Source of the DNA: Pseudomonas pseudonitroreducens
GTDB lineage: Bacteria > Pseudomonadota > Gammaproteobacteria > Pseudomonadales > Pseudomonadaceae
NCBI RefSeq assembly: GCF_021603645.1
Contig: NZ_BQHJ01000012.1
Location: forward strand, 184,806-248,805
Direction: 5' to 3'
Length of the DNA stretch: 64,000 nucleotides
In this document: in pieces, positions 43,331 through 52,928 of the stretch
Layout of the letters: the number at the start of each line of letters is the position of its first letter
How positions within the stretch are numbered: position 1 is the first letter of the stretch
Notes under the pieces: generated by a model
What the model was told of the DNA's origin: nothing
The model's input: the letters and a program-made list of their open reading frames with translations, nothing else
The model's database searches: none
Translations under genes and position numbers: made by a program

Positions 43331-43594
43331 ATGTCCACTTCCCTTCCGCCCCGCGGCCGGGGCACCGCCAGCAATCCGCACAACCGCTTCGCGCCGACCA
43401 CTTCGGTGCCTGTGGATAACGATTGGTACGACGAAGTGCCCAAGCCCCAGGTGACCGAAATCCGCACTGAGCGGGCAAAGTCGGTGATCTCGCGCAACCA
43501 GTCGCCGGACCTGCCCTTCGACCGCTCGATCAATCCCTATCGCGGCTGCGAGCACGTTATCGTTGACAAAGAAATGTATGGCCAGAGTGTCTAG
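43331..43594 (+). pseudogene. Radical SAM gene (PA0069 family), truncated by insertion
   Basis: The first 75 codons match the N-terminus of the PA0069 family (PPRGRGTASNPHNRFAP, VISRNQSPDLPFDRSINPYR, GCEH). The reading then diverges at position 43556 into VIVDKEMYGQSV and stops at 43594. The break falls inside the radical SAM motif (CEHGCIYC in intact homologs), so only the first of three iron-sulphur cysteines remains. The product is non-functional. The 3' remainder is not in the window. Confidence 0.85.
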
Positions 43595-43640
43595 CTATCC
43601 TTGATACTGCTGGCTAGAGACCCATCCAAATGGACGTCAG

Positions 43641-45995
43641 ATGCCTCGCAAGCCTTTCTCCAAGTCTGCACTTGAGTCGCGAGAACGACCGACCCTCCAG
43701 CGAAAGCTCCCAGAAAACACCCCCCAAGCGATTCAAGAAAGAAGCACTGCTAGGGGACAAGTCGATGTTTCAGCTCAAGGGTTGCTTGTCCGAAACAAGA
43801 CTACTGGCACAAGGGAATACGTCCGTGACTTCACAGATCTTGTCACTGAGTATCCGCACCATAAATTAATTGTCCAGCAGTTACTTATAGGTGCGCAGCT
43901 CCATTCCGCAAAGAGATTGATCACATATCAATCCCATCAAGACATCTATTACTCAATTCAAGAGTTTGTGCTGTTTCTTAACAGCGCTGAGCCGATCAAT
44001 AAATCAGTCAAAGGTGTTGCTGATGTCGATGGGCAGGTATGCGCGAATTTTAGGTCATTTCTAATTCGTTCGTATCCAGGTCGCACCGTAAATAGAAAAA
44101 GATACGGCGCATTAAAAAATATCTTCCTTTCGTTGAAAAATAAATATAAAGGGCAGGGCTGGGTCGGCAAAGGGTTTGAATGGCCGACTGGACCGGGGAT
44201 GAACGAGCAAATAACAGAAGGATACAGCAGGGAGATTCATAATAAGCTTGTGGAGGGATGCCTGATCGATATTAAGTTTATTATGAAGTGGATGGAGAGT
44301 TACAACAGTGTAGTGGAAGGCGAGAAGCCAATTCTGGCATACGATCTTTCATTAGAAAACTTGATGTTTGATCTGGTTGTAAAAGAGCAAACTAAAAGAT
44401 CCAACGGGTCAATCAAGGCGACACACATTAAAGGGTTTGAGTGGGTTATACGCTCCACTGGAGATGTTAAAGAATACATACGGGCAAATGGAATAAGTAT
44501 AGAGAGGTTTCTGGGCATTTACCGAGCCCGCGCCCATGAACTGGCGGCTAAAGGTCGCCCTGTAGTTGGTACTGAGGTCAGTGAACGGGGGATGGTGTAT
44601 GGCTGTGATCGAGAAGAATCTGGGCGAATTGCAACTGCAAATGTAGGAAGACTTTATCCTGATTGGCCTATGCAAGTGAGCTTCGAGGAAGCTGGACATC
44701 TCTTTTCCACTGAGTGGAGTAAAAACACCGCTCACGGAACAAACAAAAAATATTCTACGCTGGAAAAAAGATTACGGTCGGCCTTGATGTATATGAAGGT
44801 TGGGCCAGAGCACCTACCCTATGAAGTAGGTCAAATGGCATACTTCAGCAGAGTAGCCTTCACAATGGGAACTATATTCCCATTCTTTCTCTTCGTGATG
44901 TTGCAGACGGGCTGGAACTTTGAGGTCGTGGTATCGATAAGCGATAACCTAGACGACCACATTGAGGAGGACCTTCTGGATGATGACTATGTGATTATTT
45001 ATGGGTACAAGGGACGGTCCAACAAAAGCCAAATGCATAGATCAAACAAGCGAGATAAGTTTGGCACGTATCAGATCTTGCGCTTTGTTGCCGCTGAAGT
45101 AACCAAGCATTTCTCGTCGCCTCATTATTTAAAGGGTAAATTATTTCAGTGTGTCATTTCGAAGAATCTGTGGAATAAGTTTGGCCGCTTATGCACGCCG
45201 GTGACCACTACGAATTTTGGGCACGCATCAACGGAGTTTCTACATCGCCACCGCATAAAATTGGATACGGATACCAAATCCCCCAGAATTGAAACGAAAC
45301 GTCTTCGAACTACTTACGAAACTCGACGGAGAGAACAGGGTTTAGATATAGACGAAGTTTCGACAATGATGGGGCATTCGGATATCGATACCACAGTGAA
45401 TCATTATGATAGTGACTGGGGGTCGGCAGAAATATTAAATGGGCGTCTAAGAAAGATTCAGAGAAAGCATGAAGAAGATTTTAGGCGTTACTCAGCAAAT
45501 CTTCTTACAGATGTGTCTTTGGTTGAGCTGCGTGAAGCCACTCTACGCTGCGGTAGCAAAGAAAAACTACGGTCAGTTGTTGCACCATTAGTCGGCAGGC
45601 TGAATTCTTCTGAAGATTCGGTAATACAGTTGCTTTCTCCGGAAGGTCAGACATTCATTGCAAGTTGTCTAAATTCAAGACGACCAGATTGGCCAGGCGC
45701 TGAAAGTTTTCTTAGGACGGATACGCCTTGCAACTACTTCAATCGTTGCCCGTTATGCTCACAGTGTGTGATCTTCAAAGAAGCATTACCTTTTATTGCA
45801 AGAAGAATTTCCGACCTTGACGGTCTGAGGGAGCGGTTAAATCCCTTAGAATGGGAGAAAAGCTATCGCGCTGAGTATTTAGCGTGGAAGGGGGTTCTAG
45901 AGGGCTGGGGGGATCCGATTGAGGTTGCTGAGGCAATAGATCGATCAGTACATAACGATTTTGCACTGCCATTGACAATGATAGGGCTCTCATGA
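43641..45995 (+). CDS. Large tyrosine recombinase-like protein, degenerate active site
   Basis: The 784-residue protein carries a tyrosine-recombinase C-terminal fold: LRTTYETRRRE for the second box, GHSDIDTTVNHYDSD with H579 and candidate nucleophile Y589. The first catalytic Arg box (normally TGLR) reads TGWN at 423-426, so it may be inactive alone. A CNYFNRCPLCSQC cysteine cluster lies near the C-terminus. The gene is AT-rich with relaxed third positions. It is the first of five genes with overlaps of 4, 8 and 4 bases. It could match GmtZ/GmtY or Tn554-type partners; this is not proven. Confidence 0.8.
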   Translation: MPRKPFSKSALESRERPTLQRKLPENTPQAIQERSTARGQVDVSAQGLLVRNKTTGTREYVRDFTDLVTEYPHHKLIVQQLLIGAQLHSAKRLITYQSHQDIYYSIQEFVLFLNSAEPINKSVKGVADVDGQVCANFRSFLIRSYPGRTVNRKRYGALKNIFLSLKNKYKGQGWVGKGFEWPTGPGMNEQITEGYSREIHNKLVEGCLIDIKFIMKWMESYNSVVEGEKPILAYDLSLENLMFDLVVKEQTKRSNGSIKATHIKGFEWVIRSTGDVKEYIRANGISIERFLGIYRARAHELAAKGRPVVGTEVSERGMVYGCDREESGRIATANVGRLYPDWPMQVSFEEAGHLFSTEWSKNTAHGTNKKYSTLEKRLRSALMYMKVGPEHLPYEVGQMAYFSRVAFTMGTIFPFFLFVMLQTGWNFEVVVSISDNLDDHIEEDLLDDDYVIIYGYKGRSNKSQMHRSNKRDKFGTYQILRFVAAEVTKHFSSPHYLKGKLFQCVISKNLWNKFGRLCTPVTTTNFGHASTEFLHRHRIKLDTDTKSPRIETKRLRTTYETRRREQGLDIDEVSTMMGHSDIDTTVNHYDSDWGSAEILNGRLRKIQRKHEEDFRRYSANLLTDVSLVELREATLRCGSKEKLRSVVAPLVGRLNSSEDSVIQLLSPEGQTFIASCLNSRRPDWPGAESFLRTDTPCNYFNRCPLCSQCVIFKEALPFIARRISDLDGLRERLNPLEWEKSYRAEYLAWKGVLEGWGDPIEVAEAIDRSVHNDFALPLTMIGLS

Positions 45996-48094
45996 CAACT
46001 CCAACACGTGACCAAATAAAAGCCGTTTTAGAAGAAATAAGGAATGGACTGGGTTGTCACGAGGAAGAGTCAGAGCCTATCGCTACTGAAGAAGATGATG
46101 AGATTCTGAGTGGCGACTCTTCACTTGGGATCATTTGCGATAGTATAAATTTACTCAATCTTTCCAGAATTGATAAGAACGAGTGGAGTTATATTAGGGT
46201 AAGTCCTAGAAGCTCTTTCGGCGATCCGGTTTGGGATTTTGGGGATTACCCCTCCCCTAATGGATTTCCCATACGTATCAATTTTGATTATGTGAATATG
46301 TATGGCGTGAATGTTTGTGGAGTAGGTCACGAACATTGGGTGAATATTGCTAGGGCGCTACTATTTTACCGTGTACCGCACTTCGGAATTCATGGTCGCA
46401 TTAATGCTTATACATCTCTTGAGTCAGATAAAACAAAAGTATTAAGACTTGTCGGGTTGTTTCAAGCCGAAGGTCTATATTTAGGTTCGGAAAATTCACC
46501 AGATTTTAGGACGGTGAATGATTTGGCCAAGTCGAGTGTGGAGCACTATATAGAGTCGCTGCCCACATCTGGGATTAAGTGGGAATTCTGTTACTTAATG
46601 TCCTTCTGGCAGGGCGTGTCATCGATGGGTATGCTTCCGTCAGAGTACTCACTATACGATTCATACGTAACTAAAGAGCTTGTCGCCAAATATAGAAGAG
46701 AATACGACGAGTCCTCTCGACCTTTCGAACCCATTCCGCTCGATGACTATGCAGAAATATTTAGATACTGTGTGGGGTTTGTTGAAAACTATAGTGATGA
46801 CGTCCTTTGGCTGTATAAAAATTTTGCGCCAACCATAGTAGGTGCTTTTGAGAACCCCGGAAAGCTTGCCGCGATGAATATTGGTGTGTCAACGGCGTCC
46901 GTTGAGGGAGTTAAAAGATTTAGGGCTTATAAACCTAAGTTACTAGATAGCGGTATTCCCTGGTGGGGAATAGAAATCAAGGAAAGAACGCATGAGAATG
47001 ATGAGGGGGAGTATATAAATCAAACTGCTGTGATTAGCGTTGTTGTCTCTCTGATCGATGCGTGTATCGTGCTTCTTCTATGTCTTACTGGGATGCGCCG
47101 ATCAGAGGTCATTGGTCTTAAGGTGGATTGTCTTTCGTTTAAGTCTGAGGGTTATTGGCTTACTTATACTGTTTTCAAAACCTCCATTTCGTCACAGGGC
47201 GACATTAAAACAATACCTATCCCAAAAATTGCTGCTGACGCAATTGAAGTAATAATTGAAATAGGGCGGGATGCTCGTGCTTACGGTAATCACGACTATC
47301 TGTTTGTCAAGATACCAAAGTTAAGTTTTGGAAACACTCCGCAGTCCACTGTGGTAGAGCGAGCTTGCAATCGAGTGGCAAACAACCTGGGTATTGATTA
47401 TAGAGTACACCCACATCGTTTTCGGAAGTCACTTGCCCTTTATATAATTCATCAAGATTCGCGGAATCTTGAAATTATTACACGCCTCTTTTCTCACCGC
47501 AGCTTAAAAATGACGTTAAGGTACATCCTTTCTTTACCAGGCATGAACGATGAAGTCAAAGCTACGTTGATTGAAGAAAATACGGAAATTCTCGTCGAGG
47601 TTTTGCAAGGTGTAATTTCTGGTCAAATTGGGGGCATTGGCGGCAAAAGGTTGGCCAAGACTGCTAATTCGTCTCCAATACTCAGGGCTAAATTGCAAAA
47701 CGCGGGAAAAGAGAGTTTAAGTCAGTATGTCGCCTCTTTGCTTGATGAAGGTGTGAAGCTTCTGCATAGAACGAATCTTGCAATCTGTATGCGAACGCCG
47801 GGTCTTTCCAGCGAGTCACCTTGTGATGCTAAGAATGATAGCCCTGGGTCGAGGCTTCATCCAAACTTGTTTGCGTGTGACCCATATAATTGTAGATATG
47901 CTGCATTTGTCGAGGCCAATGCTCCATCATTAAAAAATGAGATAATTTTCCACGATAATATGATTAAGCATAGGTACTGTGGAGCGACTCAGAAGGAATA
48001 TTCGCAGAGGCGTATCGCTGAAGCCTTTAAGCGACTTCACGAGGTTGTAGGGGATGAAGCACATAATTTCCTAAAGCAGGTAGCGCATGGCTAA
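45992..48094 (+). CDS. Large tyrosine recombinase with intact catalytic residues
   Basis: The 700-residue recombinase has LTGMRRSEVIGL (R369), HPHRFRKSLA (H475, with R476 or R478), FSHRS (H502) and the nucleophile candidate Y511 in LRYIL. A long N-terminal domain and a Cys-containing tail (FACDPYNCRYA) surround the core. It overlaps the preceding gene by four bases (ATGA). Size and order recall TnpB of Tn554-like elements. It probably carries out strand exchange with the third recombinase. Confidence 0.85.
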   Translation: MTTPTRDQIKAVLEEIRNGLGCHEEESEPIATEEDDEILSGDSSLGIICDSINLLNLSRIDKNEWSYIRVSPRSSFGDPVWDFGDYPSPNGFPIRINFDYVNMYGVNVCGVGHEHWVNIARALLFYRVPHFGIHGRINAYTSLESDKTKVLRLVGLFQAEGLYLGSENSPDFRTVNDLAKSSVEHYIESLPTSGIKWEFCYLMSFWQGVSSMGMLPSEYSLYDSYVTKELVAKYRREYDESSRPFEPIPLDDYAEIFRYCVGFVENYSDDVLWLYKNFAPTIVGAFENPGKLAAMNIGVSTASVEGVKRFRAYKPKLLDSGIPWWGIEIKERTHENDEGEYINQTAVISVVVSLIDACIVLLLCLTGMRRSEVIGLKVDCLSFKSEGYWLTYTVFKTSISSQGDIKTIPIPKIAADAIEVIIEIGRDARAYGNHDYLFVKIPKLSFGNTPQSTVVERACNRVANNLGIDYRVHPHRFRKSLALYIIHQDSRNLEIITRLFSHRSLKMTLRYILSLPGMNDEVKATLIEENTEILVEVLQGVISGQIGGIGGKRLAKTANSSPILRAKLQNAGKESLSQYVASLLDEGVKLLHRTNLAICMRTPGLSSESPCDAKNDSPGSRLHPNLFACDPYNCRYAAFVEANAPSLKNEIIFHDNMIKHRYCGATQKEYSQRRIAEAFKRLHEVVGDEAHNFLKQVAHG

Positions 48095-49031
48095 GCAGGA
48101 TCTCCTCAATCGGGTGTATGCGACTATTTCAGCGCTCCAAAGCGACGGCCGAAAAAATTTATCAGTGATGGAAGTTTCTAAATTATCTGGTGTCGGTCGT
48201 GCAACAATCAATCAAAAGCATGATCCTGACTGGGTGAAGGTCAGAGAAGTCATAAAAGGAACAACTCATTCTGGGGTTTATACAAAGGATTCAAGTGAGG
48301 ATGTCAAAAAGCCACTCAAAAATACTCAAGAAATACATCATCGACTGAAAGAGTTGGAGGAGCAGTTAGCCCTACTAAGGGAGCGCGCTAGCACCACATA
48401 TAATCAGTTGATCGACAGGGTACAATATTACTTTGCGTTGGCTAGTGAAAAGCCTGCTAAGCAAGTTGAGAAGGCTAAGCTCCTTCAAGAGCTAACTCAT
48501 CAGAAGAATCAGAACGCAATCCTACGTGCAGATCTCAAGGCGGCTCTTGCTGAATCATTAACTCCTGCGGTATCAGGATTTATCACTTCAAAGATTATTT
48601 TGGAAGTGCCTAATGCAGGCTCAGATTCTGAGGCCATTCTGAGTTTTTTGGAGAAACTGGATTCGTTATCTAGTCAGAATCGATCTTCACTTGTTACCGC
48701 AGTCTACATAATGTGTGGTCTTCCAATGTGCGGCAAGTCATCTTGGATTGATAATCACAAGCCACCTACTCCAGGCGTATCCTTATATGTCAGTGGGGCA
48801 AGTGATACAGTTTCAACTCGGAATTTGTTAGTTTCTAGGGTTAGGAAAGAATTTAACGCGCCTGTGCACTGTGTTCGATTTAGTCTAGGCCTTGATGCCT
48901 GTATCTCTAGGGCCGAAAAACAGTTCAATGGTGCGGCTCTTGAATTGAATATTTCATCCATCAAAGTTGTGGCTGCGCGGTTCGAAGAAATACAATTCAG
49001 CGAAAATTTCGACTCAATCATCTTGGCTTGA
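48087..49031 (+). CDS. HTH / coiled-coil / P-loop protein of the recombinase operon
   Basis: The 314-residue protein has an N-terminal helix-turn-helix (MEVSKLSGVGRATINQ, about 28-43), a coiled coil (about 80-150), and a C-terminal nucleotide-binding domain with Walker A GLPMCGKS at 211-218, like small kinase-type P-loop proteins. It overlaps the preceding gene by eight bases. No family name is assigned. A role as an ATP-using DNA-binding accessory of the recombinases is inference. Confidence 0.75.
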   Translation: MAKQDLLNRVYATISALQSDGRKNLSVMEVSKLSGVGRATINQKHDPDWVKVREVIKGTTHSGVYTKDSSEDVKKPLKNTQEIHHRLKELEEQLALLRERASTTYNQLIDRVQYYFALASEKPAKQVEKAKLLQELTHQKNQNAILRADLKAALAESLTPAVSGFITSKIILEVPNAGSDSEAILSFLEKLDSLSSQNRSSLVTAVYIMCGLPMCGKSSWIDNHKPPTPGVSLYVSGASDTVSTRNLLVSRVRKEFNAPVHCVRFSLGLDACISRAEKQFNGAALELNISSIKVVAARFEEIQFSENFDSIILA

Positions 49032-49414
49032 AATCAGTGAATAGTCTAAAGCGTTTCCAATCGTTTGTTGAAGAGCGACGTCGCATGGGAGACTGGGCTG
49101 ATTTCGTTTCAGCAGATATGACTAGGCTTTCAAGAGTAAAGCTGGTTGAAGCGTGTGGGATTCAGCGAAGCATAATTTATCAAAACTCACAGGTAGTAAC
49201 TCTGCTTCGTGATCTTGAGTCCGAATTAAGAGCGCATGGTGTTCTTTATGGGCGCAGTGCGGATGCCAATTGTGCTCACCAAAATGGTTTAACTCATGAT
49301 GAAGAATTAGAGCAGCGGTTAGGAGATTTGTCTGCTTCGCTTTGTAAGTTTAATGACTATTTAAATGAAGTTTCTAATTCGCTTGTGGTGTACCCCTTGT
49401 CGAGGCCAAAATAG
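49028..49414 (+). CDS. Small HTH accessory protein of the recombinase operon
   Basis: The 128-residue protein has a helix-turn-helix-like segment (LSRVKLVEACGIQRSIIYQ) resembling that of the gene before it, and a helical C-terminus. It starts at TTG 49028, overlapping the previous stop (TTGA). GTG 49037 is an alternative. The position and size recall TnpC of Tn554-like elements, a DNA-binding helper. Confidence 0.65.
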   Translation: MKSVNSLKRFQSFVEERRRMGDWADFVSADMTRLSRVKLVEACGIQRSIIYQNSQVVTLLRDLESELRAHGVLYGRSADANCAHQNGLTHDEELEQRLGDLSASLCKFNDYLNEVSNSLVVYPLSRPK

Positions 49415-49416
49415 TT

Positions 49417-50724
49417 ATGTGTATCCTTCATTTTGGAAACGGTTTGGCCAGCCACTCTGGCTATATGCGAGAGCGCGTAGGGATTTATTTTGATGATAAT
49501 CATAACGTCCTTGAAGCACCGACCATGTGGGCGATGGCTGTCTCGAAGATACGTTCAAGGAGTGATGAAACGACAAGAAACTATGCGAATATCCTGAGAA
49601 GGTTTTTGCAGTGGTTGGACGATAGCCCAATCGAAGGGGCTGAAGTTGTATTTGGCGCGCAGAACTGGCAGTTGGTGGATGAGGATGTTTTTGATGCCTT
49701 CCTTGTTCACATAGCATCTCCAACGGATGCGCTTCCTGATGGTCCGTCTCACAAAACCATGTATCACATTGCGGCAAGGGTCTGGAGCTTCTATCAGTGG
49801 GCCGAAAAGCAGGGCTATAAACACTATTTGGATATCAGTAGGACTGATATCCGATACATGCTGAAAGACCAGAAACTCCTGGCCCATATCAACCCAGTGG
49901 TTAAAGTTACTACCTTGGGATTTAATCTGCCCAGTGGTAGACCAGCAATGCATCAACGAGAAATGCAGAAATTTGTAAGGCAAACTGATTATGAAATAGC
50001 TCTCAGCGTGTTGAATGATCCTGTTTATCAAATTATCGCAGCGATCATACGAATTACCGGGCTTAGACCGATTGATCTTTTTCAATTGCCTTACCGAGGG
50101 AGAAATGAAAATTATGGATTCATTCCTTATGATGAGGGTGAGTACCCAGAAGGGTTAGATAATGGCGCGATCTATTATTATTTTAGGTCCAAGGGAAAAT
50201 GGCGCTCCATAGACTTTCCAGGGAAGCTGTGGAGAGTTATTTGCGAGTATTATTTACCCTTAAGGCGGCAACGAGCGAAGCTATATGAGGCTAAGCATGG
50301 CATTCCACCAAGGAATAGCGACTTGTTTCTTTCCGCTCGTGGTGATGTTGTTACTCATGGAATGCTTGGTTATAACTTTAGCAAGGTGGTTTCTGCAGCG
50401 AAGAACTCCGAGAGCGCTACTGATTTTAAAGCCATACGATTCAATGCACGAATGCTCAGGCACACCTGTGCGACATATTTTGTTTATGAGGCGTTGAAAG
50501 CCCAGAATAGACTTGGAAGGAGTTTTGTTTACGATGCAGCGCTCGACGAAGATCTCAGGAAAATGCTGGGCCACACTGATGTTAGAACTACACTTGAATA
50601 CTATGTTCATCTAGTCAACCGATATGTGCACGACAATCTTCTGACTGATCTTCATCGTTCGCGCGTTGATGCTGGTTTGTCCGCTATTTTAGACCGACAT
50701 AATTACTCTGAGATTGTGGTATAG
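49417..50724 (+). CDS. Tyrosine recombinase/integrase
   Basis: The 435-residue integrase has a SAM-like N-domain (about 40-150) and the catalytic set R217 (ITGLRPIDLF), R348-H349 (MLRHTCATYF), H386 (LGHTDVRTTLEYY) and Tyr 395 or 396. The His of the H-x-x-R box is replaced by Arg345, a common variation. It starts two bases after the small HTH gene and ends the operon. The 227 bp to hsdM hold nothing recognisable. Confidence 0.88.
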   Translation: MCILHFGNGLASHSGYMRERVGIYFDDNHNVLEAPTMWAMAVSKIRSRSDETTRNYANILRRFLQWLDDSPIEGAEVVFGAQNWQLVDEDVFDAFLVHIASPTDALPDGPSHKTMYHIAARVWSFYQWAEKQGYKHYLDISRTDIRYMLKDQKLLAHINPVVKVTTLGFNLPSGRPAMHQREMQKFVRQTDYEIALSVLNDPVYQIIAAIIRITGLRPIDLFQLPYRGRNENYGFIPYDEGEYPEGLDNGAIYYYFRSKGKWRSIDFPGKLWRVICEYYLPLRRQRAKLYEAKHGIPPRNSDLFLSARGDVVTHGMLGYNFSKVVSAAKNSESATDFKAIRFNARMLRHTCATYFVYEALKAQNRLGRSFVYDAALDEDLRKMLGHTDVRTTLEYYVHLVNRYVHDNLLTDLHRSRVDAGLSAILDRHNYSEIVV

Positions 50725-50951
50725 AACAGGCACTAGACATGCTGCCTTCTTGGTGAGCAGCTCTGGACACGTCGATATGGGAGTGCATACGGTCAGGACA
50801 AATCGGGAAGGTGCCGCCGGCTGACTTGCCTCTGTAGATAGGTCTGGACGCATCAGCGCTTTAAACGCCAACGGCTTTGGGTTCGAAGTGATTTCGCCTG
50901 CCCCTCTTCAGTTACACTCGGCGCTTTGCACGCCTTTCAAGGAGCAGCTGC

Positions 50952-52928
50952 GTGAACACGGAAAACCATTCCCAGACCGCCGCCTTTCTCTGGTCGATTG
51001 CCGACCTGCTGCGCGGTGACTTCAAGCAGTCGCAGTACGGCCGCATCATCCTGCCGTTCACCCTGCTGCGCCGCATGGAATGTGTGCTGGAGCCGACCAG
51101 GGAAGCGGTGATCCGTGAGTCCTATGCGCAGGAAGGCCGGCCTGACCTGGTGCGTGAGCGCCTGTTGCTGCGCGCTGCCGGGCAGCAGTTCTTCAATGCC
51201 TCCAAGCTGACCCTGGGCACGCTGTCCGACACCCAGACCGCAGCCGACCTGATGAGCTACGTGCAGTCCTTCAGCAAGGACGCCCGCGAGATCTTCGAGC
51301 ACTTCCACTTTGAAGACTTCGTGCAGCAGCTCTCCGCCGCCAACCTGCTGTATCAGGTGGTGCAGCGCTTTGCCGCGACTGATCTGAGCCCCGAGCGCAT
51401 CAGCAACTTCGGCATGGGCATCATCTTCGAAGAGCTGATCCGTAAGTTCGCAGAAAGCTCCAACGAAACCGCCGGGGAGCACTTCACCCCACGCGATATC
51501 GTGCACCTGACCACCTCGCTGGTGATCACCGGGCAGGACGACAAGCTCAAGCCCAACAGCATCGTCACCATCTACGACCCGACTGCCGGCACCGGCGGCT
51601 TCCTCTCCGAGGGCGACGAGTACATCCAGTCCATCAGCCAGCAGGTCACCGTGTCGCTGCATGGCCAGGAGCTCAACCCCGAGTCCTACGCCATCTGCAA
51701 GGCGGACATGCTGATCAAGGGCCAGGACGTCACCAGCATCAAGCTGGGCAACACCCTGTCCGACGACCAACTGGCCGACAGCCGCTTCGACTTCATGCTC
51801 AGTAACCCGCCGTTCGGCGTGGAGTGGAAGAAGGTTCAGAAGCAGATCACCGACGAGCACAGCGAAAAGGGCTTTAACGGCCGCTTCGGCCCCGGCCTGC
51901 CGCGTGTGTCCGATGGCTCGCTGCTGTTCCTGCTGCACCTGGTCAGCAAGATGCGTGACCCGCGCGAAGGTGGCTCGCGCATCGGCATCATCCTCAACGG
52001 CTCGCCGCTGTTTACCGGTGGCGCCGGTTCGGGCGAGTCGGAGATTCGCCGTTACCTGCTGCAGAACGATCTGGTCGAAGCCATCATCGCCCTGCCTACC
52101 GACATGTTCTACAACACCGGCATCGCCACCTATGTGTGGGTGCTGAGCAACCACAAGGCCGCCGCGCGCCAGGGCAAGGTGCAGTTGATCGATGGCAGCC
52201 AGCACTTCGCCAAGATGCGTAAATCCCTCGGCAGCAAGCGCCAGTACCTCACCGAGGAGCAGATCGACGCGCTGGTGCGACTCTATGGCCGCTTCGAGGA
52301 AACCGCGCAGAGCAAGATCTTCCCCGTCGAAGCCTTCGGCTACCGGCGCATCACCGTCGAGCGCCCACTGCGCCTGAACTTCCAGGTAAGTAGCCAGCGC
52401 ATTGAAAAGGTGCTGGAAGAAAAAGCCATCGAGAAGCTGGAAGCCCCGGCCCGCCAGCGCCTGATCGAAGCCCTGCAAGCCATGGATGCCAGCGTGGTAC
52501 ATCGCAACCGCGAGCAGTTCAGCAAGCTGCTGAAAAAGACGCTCAGCGCCCACGATGTATCACCCAGCACGCCCGAGCTGAAGGCCATCCTCAGCGGCTT
52601 AAGCGAGCGCGACTCCGAAGCGGATATCTGCATGGTCAAAGGCCAGCCGGAAGCCGATGCCGGCCTGCGCGACAACGAGAACGTACCGCTGGGCGAGTCG
52701 GTGTACGACTACTTCGAGCGCGAAGTAAAACCCCATGTGGCGGATGCCTGGATCGACGAAAGCAAGCGTGATGAACAGGACGGCGAAGTCGGCATCGTCG
52801 GCTTCGAGATTCCGTTTAACCGGCACTTCTATGTGTTCCAGCCGCCGCGCCCGCTGGAAGAAATCGACCGCGACCTGAAAGGCTGCACCGACCGCATCAA
52901 GCAGATGATCGAGGGGCTGTCGGCATGA
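50952..52928 (+). CDS. hsdM: Type I restriction-modification methyltransferase subunit
   Basis: The 658-residue N6-adenine methyltransferase has SAM motif [10 protein letters not shown] (209-218) and catalytic NPPF (285-288), with the HsdM_N helical domain in front ([20 protein letters not shown]). With HsdS it methylates the recognition site. GTG 50952 follows AAGGAG by seven bases. It overlaps hsdS by four bases (ATGA). The long C-terminus (after about 480) is larger than in EcoKI-type HsdM. Confidence 0.92.
   Translation: MNTENHSQTAAFLWSIADLLRGDFKQSQYGRIILPFTLLRRMECVLEPTREAVIRESYAQEGRPDLVRERLLLRAAGQQFFNASKLTLGTLSDTQTAADLMSYVQSFSKDAREIFEHFHFEDFVQQLSAANLLYQVVQRFAATDLSPERISNFGMGIIFEELIRKFAESSNETAGEHFTPRDIVHLTTSLVITGQDDKLKPNSIVTIYDPTAGTGGFLSEGDEYIQSISQQVTVSLHGQELNPESYAICKADMLIKGQDVTSIKLGNTLSDDQLADSRFDFMLSNPPFGVEWKKVQKQITDEHSEKGFNGRFGPGLPRVSDGSLLFLLHLVSKMRDPREGGSRIGIILNGSPLFTGGAGSGESEIRRYLLQNDLVEAIIALPTDMFYNTGIATYVWVLSNHKAAARQGKVQLIDGSQHFAKMRKSLGSKRQYLTEEQIDALVRLYGRFEETAQSKIFPVEAFGYRRITVERPLRLNFQVSSQRIEKVLEEKAIEKLEAPARQRLIEALQAMDASVVHRNREQFSKLLKKTLSAHDVSPSTPELKAILSGLSERDSEADICMVKGQPEADAGLRDNENVPLGESVYDYFEREVKPHVADAWIDESKRDEQDGEVGIVGFEIPFNRHFYVFQPPRPLEEIDRDLKGCTDRIKQMIEGLSA

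Noticed and set aside
43641-50724. Firm naming of the recombinase operon as Gamma-Mobile-Trio or Tn554
   Set aside because: Three recombinases plus a P-loop protein do not match either arrangement exactly, and the profiles could not be run.
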